A DNA stretch of 8,635 nt, taken from Flavobacterium psychrophilum. Lineage in GTDB: Bacteria > Bacteroidota > Bacteroidia > Flavobacteriales > Flavobacteriaceae. The translations under genes were made by a program, and so were the position numbers. A model generated the notes under the pieces. It did not search any database, had not been told where the DNA came from, and worked only from the letters and a program-made list of their open reading frames with translations. The DNA is taken from contig QFQM01000191.1 in NCBI GenBank assembly GCA_003243255.1, forward strand, positions 1-8,635, in the 5' to 3' direction. Positions 1 through 7,591 of the stretch are shown here, one piece after another (the stretch's first letter is position 1; every line of letters begins with the position of its first letter).

Positions 1-2332
1 CATTTTTTCTATCAAGTGTAACGGCTACCTCGTTGGCTGAATAGGCAATACCTGTACTGATAACATTACGTAACAAATCATCAAACCCCTGTCCTTCAAG
101 TTCAGGTAAAGCATCCATCAGATGCTTTTCCAGTATAATCTCAGGCTCCCTTCCCACGAGTTCCCCATAGAAAGGATTTGCCATTGTAAATATGAGTTCG
201 GTGCTCAATATTGCTATACCTACGGGGGCCTGTATAAAAGAGTCCAGGATTTGTTTCTGGCTTTCTCTTATGCGTTGTTCCGATAAAACCTGTTCGGTAA
301 CATTAGTGGCCATATTTATGATTCCATAAATTTTGCCATCAGCATCGTATAAGGGTTTATAGGTAAAGTCAAAATAGTAGGTTCCAAATACTCCGCCTGT
401 TTTAAGTTTGGCAGCTCCGGCTTTTACCTCATAGGTTTCGCCTGTATTATAAACATTTAGAAGGATATCTATAAAAGGCTGACCTTCCAGTTCAGGGACT
501 ACTTCGGCAAGGGGTTTGCCTATCATGCATTTTTCGGCACCCCAAATTTCAAGCATGGCGTCATTGGCAATTTCAACAATAAGGTCTTTGCCAACATAAA
601 GTGCAGTAGCCACAGGGGCTTCCTGTATCATAGAACGGAACCGTTCTTCGCTTTCCAGCAGGGCTTTCCGTCCTTCTACAATTTCATTGATGTCCATACA
701 ATAACCGGCATAACCTTCAAATTTTCCGTTTTTATCATAATACGGATCACCTGCAGCACGACACCAAGAAGTACTGCCATCTGCTCTGTTAAGCCGGAAC
801 AATACATCATAGTGGGATTGTGTAGCAGTAGCCGACTGAAAGGTATCAATACATAATTGTGTGTCTTCTTCAAATATAGAGTCGATAAACTTACCACTCA
901 CAAAATCTTCATAAGAGATTCCGGTCCAGTCGCTCATCGTTTTATTTACATAGGTTATTTGTCCAACTTTATCAGATAGCCATAAGCCTGTAGGTGAACT
1001 GTCTGTAACGGTACGGAATTTCTCATCGGAGTCATTTTTGAGCTTTTCAGCTTTTTCAAGAGCTTCACGCTGATCCTCTAATACTGAAATATCACGTACG
1101 GTACCTGAAAATATAAGCGGTTTACCATTCTCATCAAGCGTGTTGGTGCCAATTACACGAACCCGGTGTACAGAGCCATCATCCCATATTACTCTGGGAG
1201 AATAAAAGAACTCATTTGTTTTTACACCTTCTTTAAGTGCAGCAGCCCTCTCTTCAAGATCATCAGGGTGAAGATATTTTATAAACTCTTTGCGTGAAAT
1301 CTCTTTTTTATCAGGATTACCAGTAAGGATTCTGGCGAACTCCTGATTGTATTCTATATTCCCTGTAAGAAGGTCTGTACGGAACAAACCAACACCTGCA
1401 CTTTTCAGGATGAGGCTATTAAGCTGGTTTGCCCTTGCCGTTTCCTGCTGGGCTTTTCGTTTTTTGGTTATATCCTGAAGCGTTCCGTTAAAGCGGTAAG
1501 CAATATTGTTTTCATCAAACCAGGCACGTCCTTTTGCACGTACAAATCTTTCTTCCTTAGTTACAGGATGAATAATGATATATTCCATGTCATATTTACC
1601 TCCCGATTCATATTTCAGGGTGTTATTTATGGCATCGATTACTTTCTGGCGGTCTTTTTCGGCAATAACATTTGTTGCAAGGTTTAATGGTATATGTTCA
1701 TCCGGTTTTAGGCCAAACCATTCCTTAAGCCTGGCATTTCCGGTAAAAGTACCGTCTTTGGGGTCCAGGTCCCAAACGCCCAGTTCGGTTGCTTCAATGG
1801 CAAATTCAAGTTCTTTTTTGCTTTCTTCAAGAACTTTAAGGCTGTTTACTGTATTAGTAGTTTCATTGCAGATAACAAGTACACCTTCTATCTGACCTGT
1901 ATCTCCAACTACGGCACTGTAACTGAATGTCCAGTATGCATCTTCTATTTTACCATTGCGGTATATAGGCAGGTAAAGGTCTTCAAACCATATGCTTTCG
2001 CCACCATTAAGTACCTGAAGGATTAGCGGATGAATAGTATCCCATATTTCGGGCCAGCAATCTATTGCTTTTTGCCCGAGAGCCAGTGGATGTTTACCAT
2101 CTATTCCCATACTGGGGCGATAGGCGTCGTTGTAAAATTGTATATGGTCAGGCCCCCACATTAAGAACATTGGAAATTTAGAAGACAATATCATGGCGAC
2201 AGTATTGCGAAGACTTACCGACCATTGCTCAATAGAACCAATAGAAGTTGAAGCCCAGTCGTAATTACGGGTTAGTTCTCCCATCTCGCCGCCGCCCTGT
2301 AAGTAAGAATAGTGTCCTGTAGTTTTTTCCAA
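1..2332 (-). CDS. Multi-PAS sensor protein, probably a sensor histidine kinase (partial, C-terminus off the left edge)
   Basis: Open frame of 777 codons running off the window. At least six PAS/PAC modules can be read, roughly at residues 40-160, 172-292, 302-418, 436-553, 562-682 and 692 to the edge; several end in the usual PAC phrase (TLQDITKKR, TVRDISV, YCMDINEI, NMATNVTEQ). No signal peptide or membrane segment is visible, so a cytoplasmic sensor of small ligands, redox state or light is likely. The start is taken as TTG at 2332: an in-frame TGA lies two codons upstream, and the stretch between it and the first ATG (2284) reads YSYLQGGGEMGELTRNYDW, which I recall as a conserved N-terminus of Bacteroidota PAS kinases. 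Starting at the ATG would cut that motif. No kinase core (H-box, N- or G-box) is inside the window, so 'histidine kinase' is inference from the family; a diguanylate cyclase or other output is not excluded. It lies 42 bp downstream of the TrhA-like gene on the same strand. Confidence 0.88.
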   Translation of the reverse strand, partial: MEKTTGHYSYLQGGGEMGELTRNYDWASTSIGSIEQWSVSLRNTVAMILSSKFPMFLMWGPDHIQFYNDAYRPSMGIDGKHPLALGQKAIDCWPEIWDTIHPLILQVLNGGESIWFEDLYLPIYRNGKIEDAYWTFSYSAVVGDTGQIEGVLVICNETTNTVNSLKVLEESKKELEFAIEATELGVWDLDPKDGTFTGNARLKEWFGLKPDEHIPLNLATNVIAEKDRQKVIDAINNTLKYESGGKYDMEYIIIHPVTKEERFVRAKGRAWFDENNIAYRFNGTLQDITKKRKAQQETARANQLNSLILKSAGVGLFRTDLLTGNIEYNQEFARILTGNPDKKEISRKEFIKYLHPDDLEERAAALKEGVKTNEFFYSPRVIWDDGSVHRVRVIGTNTLDENGKPLIFSGTVRDISVLEDQREALEKAEKLKNDSDEKFRTVTDSSPTGLWLSDKVGQITYVNKTMSDWTGISYEDFVSGKFIDSIFEEDTQLCIDTFQSATATQSHYDVLFRLNRADGSTSWCRAAGDPYYDKNGKFEGYAGYCMDINEIVEGRKALLESEERFRSMIQEAPVATALYVGKDLIVEIANDAMLEIWGAEKCMIGKPLAEVVPELEGQPFIDILLNVYNTGETYEVKAGAAKLKTGGVFGTYYFDFTYKPLYDADGKIYGIINMATNVTEQVLSEQRIRESQKQILDSFIQAPVGIAILSTELIFTMANPFYGELVGREPEIILEKHLMDALPELEGQGFDDLLRNVISTGIAYSANEVAVTLDRKN

Positions 2333-2356
2333 TAGTCAGGTGGGTTAATTTATATC

Positions 2357-2364
2357 TAAATGTA
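2357..2364 (-). promoter_or_regulatory. Possible -7 promoter element for the PAS sensor gene
   Basis: The minus strand reads TACATTTA, one mismatch from the Bacteroidota TAnnTTTG consensus, 24 bp upstream of the TTG start at 2332 and inside the 42-bp gap after the TrhA-like gene. No clear -33 TTG element is seen. The sensor could instead be read from the upstream gene's transcript. Confidence 0.3.
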
Positions 2365-2374
2365 GTAAAATTAT

Positions 2375-3010
2375 CTAAGGAATAAGATAAAAGAAAATCC
2401 CGAAGAAATGCAGCGCACTTCCGCCAAGCACAAACAGGTGCCATATGGTATGATTGTACGGTATTTTTTCTTTGGCAAAAAAGTAAATTCCAATCGTATA
2501 GCACAGTCCTCCACCCAAAAGATAATAAAGCGCACCGGCAGCAACATTTTCTATCAACGGTTTTATGGCTATTATGATAAGCCATCCCATAAGTGCATAC
2601 AGTATGAGTGATAATTTCTCTGATCTTCGAAGCGGTGAGAACTTAAATATAAAACCGGCTATTGCAAAAGCCCATATAAAACTAAAAATGCACCAGCCCC
2701 AAACACCTTTAAGCCCTAGTAATGCTACCGGTGTATAGGTTCCGGCTATTAGGATGTAAATGCATAAATGGTCGATACGCTGAAAGATACGTTTCCATTT
2801 TAGCCGGTATACGGCGTGATATATGGTTGAAGCAGAATACAGTAATACCAGGCTTCCGCCAAAAATAAGGGCTGCTGTAAGTTCCAGAGCTGTTCCTTTA
2901 ATAGCAGTAAAAACAGCAAGAGCTATCAGGGCAGCTACAGAAAGTAGTGCACCGGTGCCGTGGGTAATTACATTCCACAACTCTTCTTTTTTTCTGTTCT
3001 TTTTAGGCAT
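2375..3010 (-). CDS. trhA: Hemolysin III / TrhA family membrane protein (PAQR superfamily)
   Basis: Predicted 211-residue polytopic inner-membrane protein with about seven hydrophobic segments, the usual length for bacterial PAQR proteins. The family's metal-site residues are present in order: S61-x3-H65 in YSASTIYHAV, D80 in QRIDHLCIY, and H187-x3-H191 plus H201 in the last segment (HTIWHLFVLGGSALHF). The N-terminal motif ELWNVITHGTGALLS is also typical. Bacterial members have been linked to membrane energetics and lipid homeostasis; the name hemolysin III is historical and does not establish haemolytic activity. The start is ATG at 3010 and not the TTG at 3031 seven codons upstream, because that TTG lies inside a perfect TAnnTTTG promoter element and adds no conserved residues. 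The gene is divergent from the GH88 gene and 42 bp upstream of the PAS sensor on the same strand, so those two may be co-transcribed. Confidence 0.93.
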   Translation of the reverse strand: MPKKNRKKEELWNVITHGTGALLSVAALIALAVFTAIKGTALELTAALIFGGSLVLLYSASTIYHAVYRLKWKRIFQRIDHLCIYILIAGTYTPVALLGLKGVWGWCIFSFIWAFAIAGFIFKFSPLRRSEKLSLILYALMGWLIIIAIKPLIENVAAGALYYLLGGGLCYTIGIYFFAKEKIPYNHTIWHLFVLGGSALHFFGIFFYLIP

Positions 3011-3028
3011 ATTCCACAAATTATATAA

Positions 3029-3036
3029 CAAAGGTA
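3029..3036 (-). promoter_or_regulatory. -7 promoter element for the TrhA-like gene
   Basis: The minus strand reads TACCTTTG, an exact match to the Bacteroidota -7 consensus TAnnTTTG, 18 bp upstream of the ATG at 3010. The implied 5' leader is very short. No clear -33 TTG element was found upstream. It overlaps the TTG codon at 3031, which argues against that codon as the translation start. Confidence 0.5.
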
Positions 3037-3124
3037 AGATATACCATGCTTAGAAGGGTGTCGAAATTCTTCTTTTTTGTTATAATCCAAATCTGTAAAA
3101 TTATGGTTACAGTAAAGAATGTTT

Positions 3125-3132
3125 TACATTTG
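3125..3132 (+). promoter_or_regulatory. -7 promoter element for the GH88 gene cluster
   Basis: TACATTTG matches the Bacteroidota TAnnTTTG consensus exactly and lies 25 bp upstream of the ATG at 3158, giving a plausible short A-rich leader. A convincing -33 TTG element was not found. It would drive the hydrolase, the reductase and possibly the antiporter. Confidence 0.5.
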
Positions 3133-3157
3133 AAAATCTCAAACAACTGGGTTAATC

Positions 3158-4357
3158 ATGAAACAAAAACTACAATTGTGTTTACTGCTTTTTGCATCGA
3201 TAGTGAGCAAAGCGCAGACGCTAAAAAAAGATATCGTAAGGCTCGACCTTAGGACGCAGCTTGAATATTGTAAAGTGCATACCCTTAATACGCTTACTGC
3301 TATTCCTAATGATAATAAGTCACTGCCAAGGAGTATCCCTGCAAAAAGCAAAGACTGGAAATACGTAGATTATAAAGACTGGACAAGCGGTTTCTGGCCG
3401 GGACAGCTTTGGTATGTTTACGAAACTACTCATGATAAGAAGATTTTGGCAGCCGCCGAAAAATATACAAATTATCTTTTGCCGCTTACCAATAGCAAAG
3501 CAGCTGACCATGATTTAGGTTTTCAGATATTCAGCAGTTTTGGAAATGCTTTTCAGCTGACAGACAAAAAAGAATACAAAGCAGCAATATTGAGAGCAGC
3601 CGATACACTGGCAATATTATTTAATCCGAAGGTAGGAACAATTCAGTCATGGCCACATGCGGATTATGAAGGACATAATACCATTATAGACAACATGATG
3701 AATTTGGAGTTGCTGTTTTGGGCATCTAAACATGGCGGAAACAAAGAGCTTTCTAAAATAGCTAAGAAACATGCTGAGACTACAATGCAAAACCATTTCA
3801 GGCCCGATTATTCGGCATACCATGTTGTAGTGTATGATCCTCAAACAGGTCAGAAGATTAAAGGCATTACGGCTCAGGGGTTATCGGATGAAAGTATGTG
3901 GGCGAGGGGCCAGGCGTGGGCTATATACGGATTTACAATGGTATACAGGGAAACCGGAGACCGTAAATTCCTCGATTTTGCCCATAAGATTACCCGTGTG
4001 TATCTTGACAGGCTTCCAAAAGATATGATTCCCTATTGGGACTTTAATGATATTGACCCTCAGGCTCCAAAAGATGCGTCGGCGGCAGCCATAACGGCTT
4101 CGGCATTATTGGAACTGACTACCTTTACCAAAGACAGTAAGCTGAAGAGGGAATATGAGGAGAAAGCCATGAAAATGATAACAGAACTTACTAAAAATTA
4201 CCAGAGCCGATATGAAAACAATGCGTTATTATTGCATTCCACAGGGTATAAACCGGCAGGTGGTGAGATAGACTGTTCAATAATCTATGCTGATTATTAC
4301 TACATGGAATGCCTGGCAAGGCTTGAGAAATTAATGTGGGTTAAACGATTCTTTTAA
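3158..4357 (+). CDS. Secreted glycoside hydrolase family 88 protein (unsaturated glucuronyl hydrolase)
   Basis: 399 residues, the usual length for GH88. GH88 enzymes cleave the delta-4,5-unsaturated uronic acid from the non-reducing end of oligosaccharides left by polysaccharide lyases, by a hydration mechanism. An N-terminal signal peptide (residues 1-19, predicted cleavage after SKA before Q20) points to the periplasm. The fold signature is an (alpha/alpha)6 barrel with two essential aspartates: D119 in DHDLGFQ and D178 in NTIIDNMMNLELL, which correspond to Asp88 and Asp149 of the Bacillus enzyme. Other conserved pieces are DWTSGFWPGQLWY (74-86), SMWARGQAWAIYGF (246-259), PYWDFND (292-298), DASAAAITASAL (306-317) and the C-terminal DCSIIYADYYYMECL. 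The start is supported by the signal peptide and by a promoter element 25 bp upstream. The stop overlaps the next gene's start by one base. No polysaccharide lyase, sulfatase, SusC/SusD pair or regulator is nearby, so the substrate (glycosaminoglycan, ulvan, gellan, rhamnogalacturonan or other) cannot be told. Confidence 0.93.
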   Translation: MKQKLQLCLLLFASIVSKAQTLKKDIVRLDLRTQLEYCKVHTLNTLTAIPNDNKSLPRSIPAKSKDWKYVDYKDWTSGFWPGQLWYVYETTHDKKILAAAEKYTNYLLPLTNSKAADHDLGFQIFSSFGNAFQLTDKKEYKAAILRAADTLAILFNPKVGTIQSWPHADYEGHNTIIDNMMNLELLFWASKHGGNKELSKIAKKHAETTMQNHFRPDYSAYHVVVYDPQTGQKIKGITAQGLSDESMWARGQAWAIYGFTMVYRETGDRKFLDFAHKITRVYLDRLPKDMIPYWDFNDIDPQAPKDASAAAITASALLELTTFTKDSKLKREYEEKAMKMITELTKNYQSRYENNALLLHSTGYKPAGGEIDCSIIYADYYYMECLARLEKLMWVKRFF

Positions 4358-5256
4358 TGATGAGGTATAATACGATACATAAAACAGGATTTAAAGTTAG
4401 TGAGATCAGTTTTGGGTGTATGTCGCTTAAGAGTGATGGTACACAAAATGATGTTATAATCAATAAAGCGATTGATAGTGGTATTAACCTGTTTGATACG
4501 GCTGACCTGTATGAAAAAGGTGAAAATGAAATTCTTTTAGGTAATGCGCTTAAGAGTAAGCGTAAAGATGTATTCATTTCCACGAAAGTAGGTAACCAAT
4601 GGAGGGAAGACGGTAGAGGCTGGGACTGGAATCCGCGAAAGGAATATATATTAAAAGCGGTGGACAATAGTTTAAAAAGACTGCAAACAGATTATATTGA
4701 CCTTTACCTGCTGCATGGTGGTACTATGGACGATCCGATGGATGAAAGCATTGAAGCTTTTGAGCGTTTGGTGGATATGGGAAAAATTAGGAGTTACGGA
4801 TTATCATCCATACGCCCGAATGTGATTAAGGAATTTGTTAAGCGTTCGAACATTGCCGCAGTAATGACCCAATACAGCTATCTGGACCGCAGGCCGGAGG
4901 AGGAAACCCTGGATTTGCTGCTTAACAACAATATTGGTATTTTAGCCCGTGGCAGTATGGCATCAGGCTTATTGATAGATAAACCTGCTACTGATTACCT
5001 TAGCTTAAAGGAAGCGGAGGTTAAGCGTATAATCACTGAACTGAAGCATCATCTGCCGGAAGGCAGAACATTGCAGGAAACAGTTGTGCGGTATGTAGCT
5101 GATAATCCTGCTATAACAACAGCGGTTGCAGGTATCCGTACATTACAGCAGCTTGAAGATGCAGTAAATGCAGGTAATGCTGTACCTTTGACAAAAGATG
5201 AATGCCTGCAAATGCAGGCATTGTGGACAGGTAACACATATCAGGAACACAGATAA
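4357..5256 (+). CDS. Aldo/keto reductase (NADP(H)-dependent oxidoreductase)
   Basis: 299-residue (beta/alpha)8 barrel reductase, complete for the family. The catalytic tetrad is visible: D47 and Y52 in LFDTADLYEKGE, K77 in FISTKVG, and H120 in DLYLLHGG. Downstream, IRSYGLSS (144-151), MTQYSY (about 170-175) and the cofactor-loop region GILARGSMASGLL follow the usual order; the C-terminal TAVAGIRTLQQLEDAV is the typical NADP-phosphate binding helix region. It should be cytosolic. The first ATG (4357) overlaps the GH88 TAA stop as TAATG; a second in-frame ATG follows at 4360, so the true first methionine is uncertain by one residue. The overlap suggests translational coupling. A role in reducing the keto-sugar acid formed after GH88 action is attractive but is inference; family members also act on general aldehydes, sugars and quinones, and specificity cannot be read from sequence here. 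Confidence 0.93.
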   Translation: MMRYNTIHKTGFKVSEISFGCMSLKSDGTQNDVIINKAIDSGINLFDTADLYEKGENEILLGNALKSKRKDVFISTKVGNQWREDGRGWDWNPRKEYILKAVDNSLKRLQTDYIDLYLLHGGTMDDPMDESIEAFERLVDMGKIRSYGLSSIRPNVIKEFVKRSNIAAVMTQYSYLDRRPEEETLDLLLNNNIGILARGSMASGLLIDKPATDYLSLKEAEVKRIITELKHHLPEGRTLQETVVRYVADNPAITTAVAGIRTLQQLEDAVNAGNAVPLTKDECLQMQALWTGNTYQEHR

Positions 5257-5286
5257 AAACGAATTAAAAGAAAGACAGACTCTTAA

Positions 5287-6888
5287 ATGGAAAATATTAC
5301 AATTATAATTATGATGCTCTTTGGTATTGCCTTTTTAGGAATACTAAGTAACAAGTATAACTTTCCTTTCCCCATAGTTTTGGTACTATGCGGAATTGTG
5401 ATAAGCATCATTCCGGGTTTACCTGTAATAGCACTTAGCCCTGATATTGTATTTATTATATTCCTTCCACCACTATTATACCATGCCTCATGGCATACAA
5501 GCTGGCATGACTTTAAAGGAGCCCTACGCCCCATAACCTTTGCAGCGATCGGATTGGTATTATTTACAACCTTAGCAGTGGCAATAGTTGCTCATGAACT
5601 GATTGAAGAAATGAGCTGGCCGTTAGCCTTTTTGATTGGAGCTATAGTTTCCCCGCCTGATGCCGTTGCGGCTACTTCGGTAACCAAAGGATTAGGGCTT
5701 CACCCAAGGTTGCTTACCATTCTGGATGGTGAAAGCCTTGTAAATGATGCCAGCGGGCTTGTTGCTTATAAATATGCGCTTGCGGCTGTAGCTGCGGGCA
5801 ATTTTGTGTTTTGGGAAGCCGGGATTAATTTTTTGATTGTAGCCGGGGCAGGTGTAGCTATTGGTTTGGCAATGGGTTTTATGATGTACATGGTACATAA
5901 AAAGTTTGTTTGTGATCCTATTATAGAAGTAACACTTACCTTTTTAACACCTTTTGCAGCCTATTTACTGGCTGAGCATTTTCATTATTCAGGAGTGCTT
6001 GCAGTGGTTTCAACAGGATTGTATTTGTCTTACAGGGCAGGGGAGATATTTTCGCATCAAAGCCGTATTATGACAGTAACGGTTTGGGATGTAGTTGCTT
6101 ATATACTTAATGGACTGATCTTTATTCTTATTGGGCTTCAGCTTCGCCAGGTAATGGATGGTATAGGGGAGTATTCTGCAGCATCATTATTATTGTGGGG
6201 TGGAGCAATAAGTTTTGTGGTTATTATTGTTCGTTTTTTATGGGTATTTCCCGCTACAATTTTACCACGTGTTTTAAGTAAAAGAATCCGTGATAACGAA
6301 GAGTTTGATAGTCGTAACCTTGTTGTTTTTGGTTGGGCAGGCATGCGGGGTGTTGTATCTATGGCTGCGGCACTGGCCATACCGTTAACGCTGAAGAACG
6401 GAGACCCTTTTCCGCATCGAAATCTTATCATTTATCTTGTGTTCTGTGTTATTGTTTCTACACTTGTGTTGTTAGGACTAACATTACCCTGGGTAATTAA
6501 AAAACTTAAGATTAAGCCTTATTCTATGTATGCTGAAGAGTATGAGGTGCGTAATAATATAGTGTCATTTGCTATTACCCACATAGAGGATAATTATTCG
6601 TTATTGCAGGACGAATTGCTTAATAATATAAAAAGCAAGTATGAGGTAAAATACAACCGCTTACAAAAGACCGAACTTCCGGCGCATTTCTTTGGTAACG
6701 GAGAAGTTTTGGCAACCAATATCTTTAACGAATATACCCAGCTGCAAATAGATTTACTGAATGTAGAACGTAAAAAGATAGATGAGCTGCACAAACAAGG
6801 CAAAGCAAGTGAAGAGATACTACGCAAAATAGAACGCGAACTCGACCTTGAAGAGACCAGGCTTAATATGGATATGTATGAGGGGTAA
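5287..6888 (+). CDS. CPA1-family Na+/H+ antiporter
   Basis: 533-residue inner-membrane monovalent cation/proton antiporter. About 12-13 hydrophobic segments span residues 5-405, followed by a roughly 125-residue hydrophilic cytoplasmic tail whose end (490-527) is rich in K/E and likely helical or coiled-coil. Diagnostic motifs: FLPPLLYHASW (59-69), SPPDAVAATSV (122-132), the core ion-binding pair N153-D154 in GESLVNDASGLVAYK, and GWAGMRGVVSMAAALAIP (349-366) with conserved R354. These place it in the CPA1/NhaP-NHE group (Pfam Na_H_Exchanger). It should exchange Na+ (or K+/Li+) for H+ in pH and salt homeostasis; the ion preference cannot be read. The start at 5287 places the first membrane helix right at the N-terminus, as is usual. 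It lies 30 bp after the reductase stop, with no promoter or terminator recognised between them, so co-transcription is plausible though the functional link is unclear. Confidence 0.94.
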   Translation: MENITIIIMMLFGIAFLGILSNKYNFPFPIVLVLCGIVISIIPGLPVIALSPDIVFIIFLPPLLYHASWHTSWHDFKGALRPITFAAIGLVLFTTLAVAIVAHELIEEMSWPLAFLIGAIVSPPDAVAATSVTKGLGLHPRLLTILDGESLVNDASGLVAYKYALAAVAAGNFVFWEAGINFLIVAGAGVAIGLAMGFMMYMVHKKFVCDPIIEVTLTFLTPFAAYLLAEHFHYSGVLAVVSTGLYLSYRAGEIFSHQSRIMTVTVWDVVAYILNGLIFILIGLQLRQVMDGIGEYSAASLLLWGGAISFVVIIVRFLWVFPATILPRVLSKRIRDNEEFDSRNLVVFGWAGMRGVVSMAAALAIPLTLKNGDPFPHRNLIIYLVFCVIVSTLVLLGLTLPWVIKKLKIKPYSMYAEEYEVRNNIVSFAITHIEDNYSLLQDELLNNIKSKYEVKYNRLQKTELPAHFFGNGEVLATNIFNEYTQLQIDLLNVERKKIDELHKQGKASEEILRKIERELDLEETRLNMDMYEG

Positions 6889-6954
6889 AACTCAAATGTC
6901 TTCGTTTCCCTGTTGCATTACTTTCTTCAAAGTGGCATCGCAGGAGTGAAGTCG
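6889..6954. other. Convergent intergenic gap between antiporter and Lrp-type gene
   Basis: 66 bp between two convergent stop codons. A short hairpin is possible (ACTTT 6920-6924 with AAAGT 6929-6933, loop CTTC), but it is AT-rich and lacks a following T-tract on either strand. I cannot call a terminator here with confidence. Confidence 0.3.
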
Positions 6955-7416
6955 TTAGAATTTTATATTGTATGAATTTTTTATTTCCGACATAACAAAA
7001 GTGCTGTGTGTGCTTCCTATGCTTTCTACAGAACCCAGTTTATTGAATACAAAATCCTGATAATGCTTCATGCTTTTTGCGTATACCTTCAAAAGAAAGT
7101 CATAATCGCCTGATATGTTGTAGCATTCTGTTACTTCATCAATTTCTAAAATGTCTTTTACGAAACGGTGCCCGACGCTTTTTTCGTGTTGCTTCAGTTT
7201 TATATTACAAAATACAATAAAACCATAGTCCAGCTTTTCTGCATCGAGCAATGCGATATATTTTTTGATATAACCATTATTTTCAAGTCTTTTTATCCGT
7301 TCAAATACAGGAGATGGTGACAGGTTTACCTGTGCCGCAAGCTCTTTTACGGTAAAATTAGAGTTGTCACTTAGTATTTTTAAGAGTTGTAAATCTATTG
7401 CATCAAGTGCTTCCAT
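6955..7416 (-). CDS. Lrp/AsnC family transcriptional regulator
   Basis: 153 residues, the standard length of single-unit Lrp/AsnC proteins. The N-terminal winged helix-turn-helix spans about residues 4-52 (LDAIDLQLLKILSDN, then VKELAAQVNLSPSPVFERIK as the HTH, then RLENNGYIKKY as the wing). The C-terminal RAM/ligand-binding domain covers about 65-140, including TECYNISGDYDFLLKVYAKS (residues 96-115), where the ISGDYD turn shapes the effector-binding interface. Such proteins form dimers to octamers and respond to amino acids such as leucine, methionine or lysine; the effector here is unknown. The ATG at 7416 gives the expected N-terminus ahead of the HTH. It is divergent from metE across a 523-bp region and convergent with the antiporter. 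Control of metE is inferred from position only; autoregulation is common in the family. Confidence 0.94.
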   Translation of the reverse strand: MEALDAIDLQLLKILSDNSNFTVKELAAQVNLSPSPVFERIKRLENNGYIKKYIALLDAEKLDYGFIVFCNIKLKQHEKSVGHRFVKDILEIDEVTECYNISGDYDFLLKVYAKSMKHYQDFVFNKLGSVESIGSTHSTFVMSEIKNSYNIKF

Positions 7417-7453
7417 AGTATATTGTTCTTTTATGAGAATCTAAAAGATGTTG

Positions 7454-7461
7454 TAAAAGTA
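7454..7461 (-). promoter_or_regulatory. Possible -7 element for the Lrp-type gene
   Basis: The minus strand reads TACTTTTA, one mismatch from TAnnTTTG, 37 bp upstream of the start at 7416. The surrounding region is very AT-rich, so chance matches are likely; this is a weak call. Confidence 0.22.
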
Positions 7462-7538
7462 TAAAAATCTGTTTGAATATTAATAATAGAATTTTGTTCT
7501 TATTTTTTAGATTATGAAAGTGATATTTATTTTAAATA

Positions 7539-7546
7539 TACATTTG
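7539..7546 (+). promoter_or_regulatory. -7 promoter element for the riboswitch-metE transcript
   Basis: TACATTTG is an exact match to the Bacteroidota TAnnTTTG consensus and is identical to the element ahead of the GH88 gene. It lies 45 bp upstream of the riboswitch P1 helix, so transcription starting just after it would include the whole aptamer. The metE leader would then be close to 390 nt. No good -33 TTG element is visible at the expected spacing. Confidence 0.55.
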
Positions 7547-7591
7547 TAAGGAATTAAAATTAAGTGTTTAAAGTTCTTTTTATACCATCAG

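Noticed and set aside
676..897. Small minus-strand frame inside the sensor gene
   Set aside because: Overlaps the well supported PAS frame in another reading frame and resembles no protein; a shadow.
1575..1895. 106-codon plus-strand frame opposite the sensor gene
   Set aside because: Serine/phenylalanine-rich translation antisense to PAS coding sequence with no recognisable domain.
2265..2585. 106-codon minus-strand frame spanning the TrhA/sensor junction
   Set aside because: Out of frame with two convincing genes, cysteine- and arginine-rich low-quality translation; a shadow.
3011..3031. Longer TrhA-like protein starting at TTG 3031
   Set aside because: The codon lies inside an exact -7 promoter element and the extra seven residues precede the family's normal N-terminus; ATG at 3010 is preferred.
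3158..3220. GH88 protein as a lipoprotein
   Set aside because: The only early cysteine (C8) is too close to the N-terminus and not in a lipobox; the SKA|Q site fits signal peptidase I.
6920..6933. Hairpin ACTTT-CTTC-AAAGT between convergent genes as a bidirectional terminator
   Set aside because: Only five AT-rich pairs and no T-tract on either side; too weak to call.
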